Below are positions 61,973 to 64,000 of a stretch of DNA of 64,000 nucleotides, in pieces. How positions within the stretch are numbered: the stretch's first letter is position 1; each line of letters opens with the position of its first letter. A model generated the notes under the pieces. That model worked only from the letters and a program-made list of their open reading frames with translations. It was not told where the DNA came from and did not search any database. Location: contig CAXXXL010000001.1 in assembly GCA_963666505.2 (NCBI GenBank), positions 992,001-1,056,000 on the forward strand. Direction: 5' to 3'. The DNA is from JABGQS01 sp963666505 (GTDB taxonomy: Bacteria; Bacillota; Clostridia; Christensenellales; SZUA-584). The position numbers and the translations under genes were made by a program.

Positions 61973-62671
61973 ATGCTGATAAGAAGAGTTATTGCTGTCT
62001 GTGTTGCTGTTGTAATGTGCGCGGCAGTGCTGTTTGGCTGCACAGCCGAACAAGAACAGTCGACAGGGGACGACGTTAGTTTGGATGCTGTTTCAGAAGC
62101 GACTGAAGCAAGATACGCCACGAGGGAGATAAGAGGATATGAAGGCGTACGGCTTGACCCTGCAGTTGGCCCGCGTGACAACTCGATAAAAGGCACCCGG
62201 TACGTAAAACTTACTCAGTACAGTCTTAAGATAACAGGTCTTGTAGATGAGGAACTTGAACTCAAATATGACGAAGTTTTGGATTTCCCGTCATACGAGC
62301 GGCTTATTACTCTGTACTGTGTTGAAGGATGGGACGCTACGATACTGTGGAAAGGCGTAAAGATAACAGACTTAATAGATGCAGCAGGTGTTTCAGACTC
62401 TGCAAAAACCGTTATATTCAAAGCGGTTGACGGTTATACGACTTCGCTGCCGATTGCGGAAATAATACAAAAGGACATGCTGCTTGCCTATATGTCAAAC
62501 GGGATAGACATCCCTCCCGAGATGGGTTTTCCGTTCATAGTATTGGCAGAAGACAAGCTCGGCTATAAGTGGGCACGCTGGGTAAATGAGATTGAGCTAT
62601 CAGACGACCAGGATTACAAAGGTTACTGGGAATCTAATGGATATTCCAACGAAGCAGACGTAAATAGATAA
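61973..62671 (+). CDS. Molybdopterin-binding domain lipoprotein (sulfite oxidase/YedY-like)
   Basis: A 232-residue lipoprotein with lipobox LFGC (Cys about 23). The mature part contains an oxidoreductase molybdopterin-binding domain: YSLKITGLVDEELELKYDEVLDFPSY, TLYCVEGWDATILWKGV (the conserved Cys-Val-Glu-Gly-Trp) and PPEMGFPFIVLAEDKLGYKWARWV. Such short domains occur beside cytochrome partners; none is here. Whether it binds a cofactor at the surface is uncertain. Confidence 0.82.
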   Translation: MLIRRVIAVCVAVVMCAAVLFGCTAEQEQSTGDDVSLDAVSEATEARYATREIRGYEGVRLDPAVGPRDNSIKGTRYVKLTQYSLKITGLVDEELELKYDEVLDFPSYERLITLYCVEGWDATILWKGVKITDLIDAAGVSDSAKTVIFKAVDGYTTSLPIAEIIQKDMLLAYMSNGIDIPPEMGFPFIVLAEDKLGYKWARWVNEIELSDDQDYKGYWESNGYSNEADVNR

Positions 62672-62705
62672 AAATTGTAACAAACAAAGAATGGAGACAC
62701 TTTTT

Positions 62706-63405
62706 ATGAGCAATGTTATTGTGATCACCGGAGGAACAAGCGGTTACGGCAAAGCAGCAGCACAGAAATTTGCAGCCAAAGGCGAGAAGGTAGTTGTTGT
62801 CAGCAGAAACAAGCAGAGCCTGCAGCAGACCAGTGATGAGCTTGGAGTCGATGCATTTTCTGCTGACGTTACAAAAACGCAGGACTGGAACGCTCTTTTT
62901 GATTATGTGATTGAAAAATACGGAAGAGTAGACCTGCTCATTAACAACGCAGGCGCAGCTATAACGGTAAGCCCGCTAGATAAACAGTCATTCGAGCAGA
63001 TCGATAAGTGCGTCGATCTTAACCTCAAGGGAGCTATATACGGCTGCAGGGTGTTCATGCCATTGTTCAAAAAGCAGAAGGGCGGCACTGTTATGAACGT
63101 TTCCAGCATCTGTGCTGAACAGTCATGGCCGGGCTACAGCGTATACGCTGCAGCAAAAGCCGGCATGGTCAGCTTTACGAAGTCCATGATAGTAGAGCTT
63201 CAGCCGCATGGTGTGCGTGTGTCCTGCCTTATACCTGCAGGGCGAGACCAACTTCTGCAAGAACTCTAATATAAACAAAGGCGGCTTCAAAATGCAGGCA
63301 GAAGACTTCGCACAGGTTATATACGACACTTTTTATCTGCCAAAACATATAGTAGTACCGGAAGTGACCGTGTGGGGGATAGACCAGCTAATTGTCCCGC
63401 TGTAA
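62706..63405 (+). pseudogene. Short-chain dehydrogenase/reductase with an apparent frameshift
   Basis: From the ATG at 62706 (GGAG nine bases before): IVITGGTSGYGKAAAQKF, NNAGAAITVSP, NVSSICAEQSWPGYSVYAAAKAGMVSF (Ser, Tyr, Lys of the catalytic triad) and VRVSCLIPAG. The frame then ends early at 63267-63269. The expected continuation (GETNFCKNSNI to MQAEDFAQVIYDTFYLP) is found in the +1 frame to 63405. A single extra G in the GGG near 63238-63242 would explain it. All catalytic residues lie before the shift. Sequence error or real pseudogene. Confidence 0.85.
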
Positions 63406-63406
63406 T

Positions 63407-64000
63407 TTATTTATCATGCGTAAAGCTGCTGTCCCCAGTGATGGGTATTTCTTTGCCGAGATACTTTGGCTCTGGTTTTAATATGTTTACGTAAATCAAA
63501 TCCTTAACACGGGCAAAGCTTTCTCGAAGTGAATCAAAATCTGCGTAAAGGTAGCGTCTCGGGTCAGAGTTTACTCCCTGTGTACTAAGCCCCATCCGGT
63601 TTGCGATGTATACTGCTCTGGAGATATGAAACTTCTGAGTTACAATGATAACACTGTCAACGCAGAACACATCTCTTGCCCGGTACAAGCTCTCATACGT
63701 CGAAAACCCGGCGTGGTCAAGGAATATATCTTCCTTCGGCACACCTTTTGAAATGGCATAGCTGAGCATTGCATTCACTTCATCATAATCATTTCTGCCG
63801 TGGTCTCCGCTGAACAGCAGTCGCTCGGCCTTGCCGGCTCTGTATATCTCAATAGCATAATCCACCCTGTCCTGTAAGACGGCGGAAAGCCGCTCATCAG
63901 AATAAACCCGTGAACCCAGCACCAGCACGCATTGCGCTTTTTCAAGCTTATCGATGTTTTTAATGTCATAGATATTGTTCGCAGAGCAGCATATTACGAT
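63407..64000 (-). CDS. DUF218 (SanA/YdcF-like) family protein, partial
   Basis: The gene runs off the window edge; 197 codons are seen without the start. It reads IVICCSANNIYDIKNIDKLEKAQCVLVLGSRV, then LLFSGDHGRNDYDEVNAM, IFLDHAGFSTYESLYRARDVF and VIIVTQKFHISRAVYIANRMG. DUF218/YdcF-like and SanA proteins act in envelope barrier maintenance, possibly through a nucleotide-binding fold. The GTG at 63928 is internal. Confidence 0.85.
   Translation of the reverse strand: MVICCSANNIYDIKNIDKLEKAQCVLVLGSRVYSDERLSAVLQDRVDYAIEIYRAGKAERLLFSGDHGRNDYDEVNAMLSYAISKGVPKEDIFLDHAGFSTYESLYRARDVFCVDSVIIVTQKFHISRAVYIANRMGLSTQGVNSDPRRYLYADFDSLRESFARVKDLIYVNILKPEPKYLGKEIPITGDSSFTHDK

Overview
The window reads as a chromosomal segment of a Gram-positive, low-to-moderate-GC anaerobe, most likely class Clostridia (Bacillota). 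The basis is: strong GGAGG-type ribosome binding sites, frequent TTG and GTG starts, sigma-A promoters with 17-base spacers, Firmicutes-style riboswitches (two cobalamin, one lysine, one tandem glycine), a split glycine decarboxylase (gcvPA/gcvPB), the ireB-ruvX-DUF1292 group, adjacency of a SpoVB-type flippase to a YabN-type MazG, and the RNA-binding attenuator TRAP (mtrB). The genus cannot be named from the sequence alone. No prophage, transposase or CRISPR array was seen; this is mostly ordinary core genome with several eroded or unusual spots.

Layout. 1-3.5 kb: end of a hydroxyacid dehydrogenase, zwf, a cyclase-family hydrolase and a BASS/ACR3-type transporter. 3.7-11.6 kb: a late-stage cobamide cluster (cobD, cobQ, cbiB, cobU, cobS, cobC) with broken remnants of corrin-ring genes (cbiC, cbiF, cobK) between the intact genes. 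It is followed by a probable alpha-ribazole kinase (cblS) and, divergently behind a cobalamin riboswitch, a probable alpha-ribazole ECF S-component (cblT). A second cobalamin riboswitch at 11.78 kb has no gene after it and faces a tRNA-Ser. 12.2-15.3 kb: asd-dapA-dapB behind a lysine riboswitch. 15.3-22.4 kb: a minus-strand run of TPR protein, HEAT-like protein, HD hydrolase, rRNA methyltransferase, URO-D family protein and lipoprotein alkaline phosphatase. 22.4-30.5 kb: a methyltransferase, an ECF sigma factor with DUF4349 and SIMPL envelope lipoproteins, a RlmD-type methyltransferase, ferritin, GNAT and an ABC pair. 30.7-35.7 kb: dnaE, mtrB (TRAP), small proteins, tdk. 36-42 kb: diguanylate cyclase, mazG, flippase, trmL, GNAT. 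42.5-48 kb: Na/Pi cotransporter and the glycolytic group pgk-tpiA-gpmI. 48-53.7 kb: thrC, trpS, a HAD phosphatase, ireB, aldo/keto reductase, ruvX, DUF1292. 53.7-54.2 kb: tRNA-Arg followed by two 145-bp tandem repeats carrying inverted copies of the tRNA T-arm. 54.2-58.8 kb: gcvT-gcvH-gcvPA-gcvPB behind a tandem glycine riboswitch. 58.8-64 kb: SPFH protein, DUF5685, a J-domain protein with a cysteine-rich tail, membrane protein, molybdopterin-domain lipoprotein, a frameshifted SDR and a DUF218 protein cut by the window edge.

Functional picture. The strongest story is vitamin B12. The locus appears to have lost de novo corrin-ring synthesis but kept the steps that finish imported corrinoids (amidation, aminopropanol attachment, GDP activation, nucleotide-loop assembly). 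It gets its lower ligand by importing and phosphorylating alpha-ribazole rather than with CobT. The amino-acid operons are each under a matching metabolite riboswitch (lysine for asd-dapA-dapB, glycine for gcv). Functions are inferred from recognisable motifs and context; no database search was possible.
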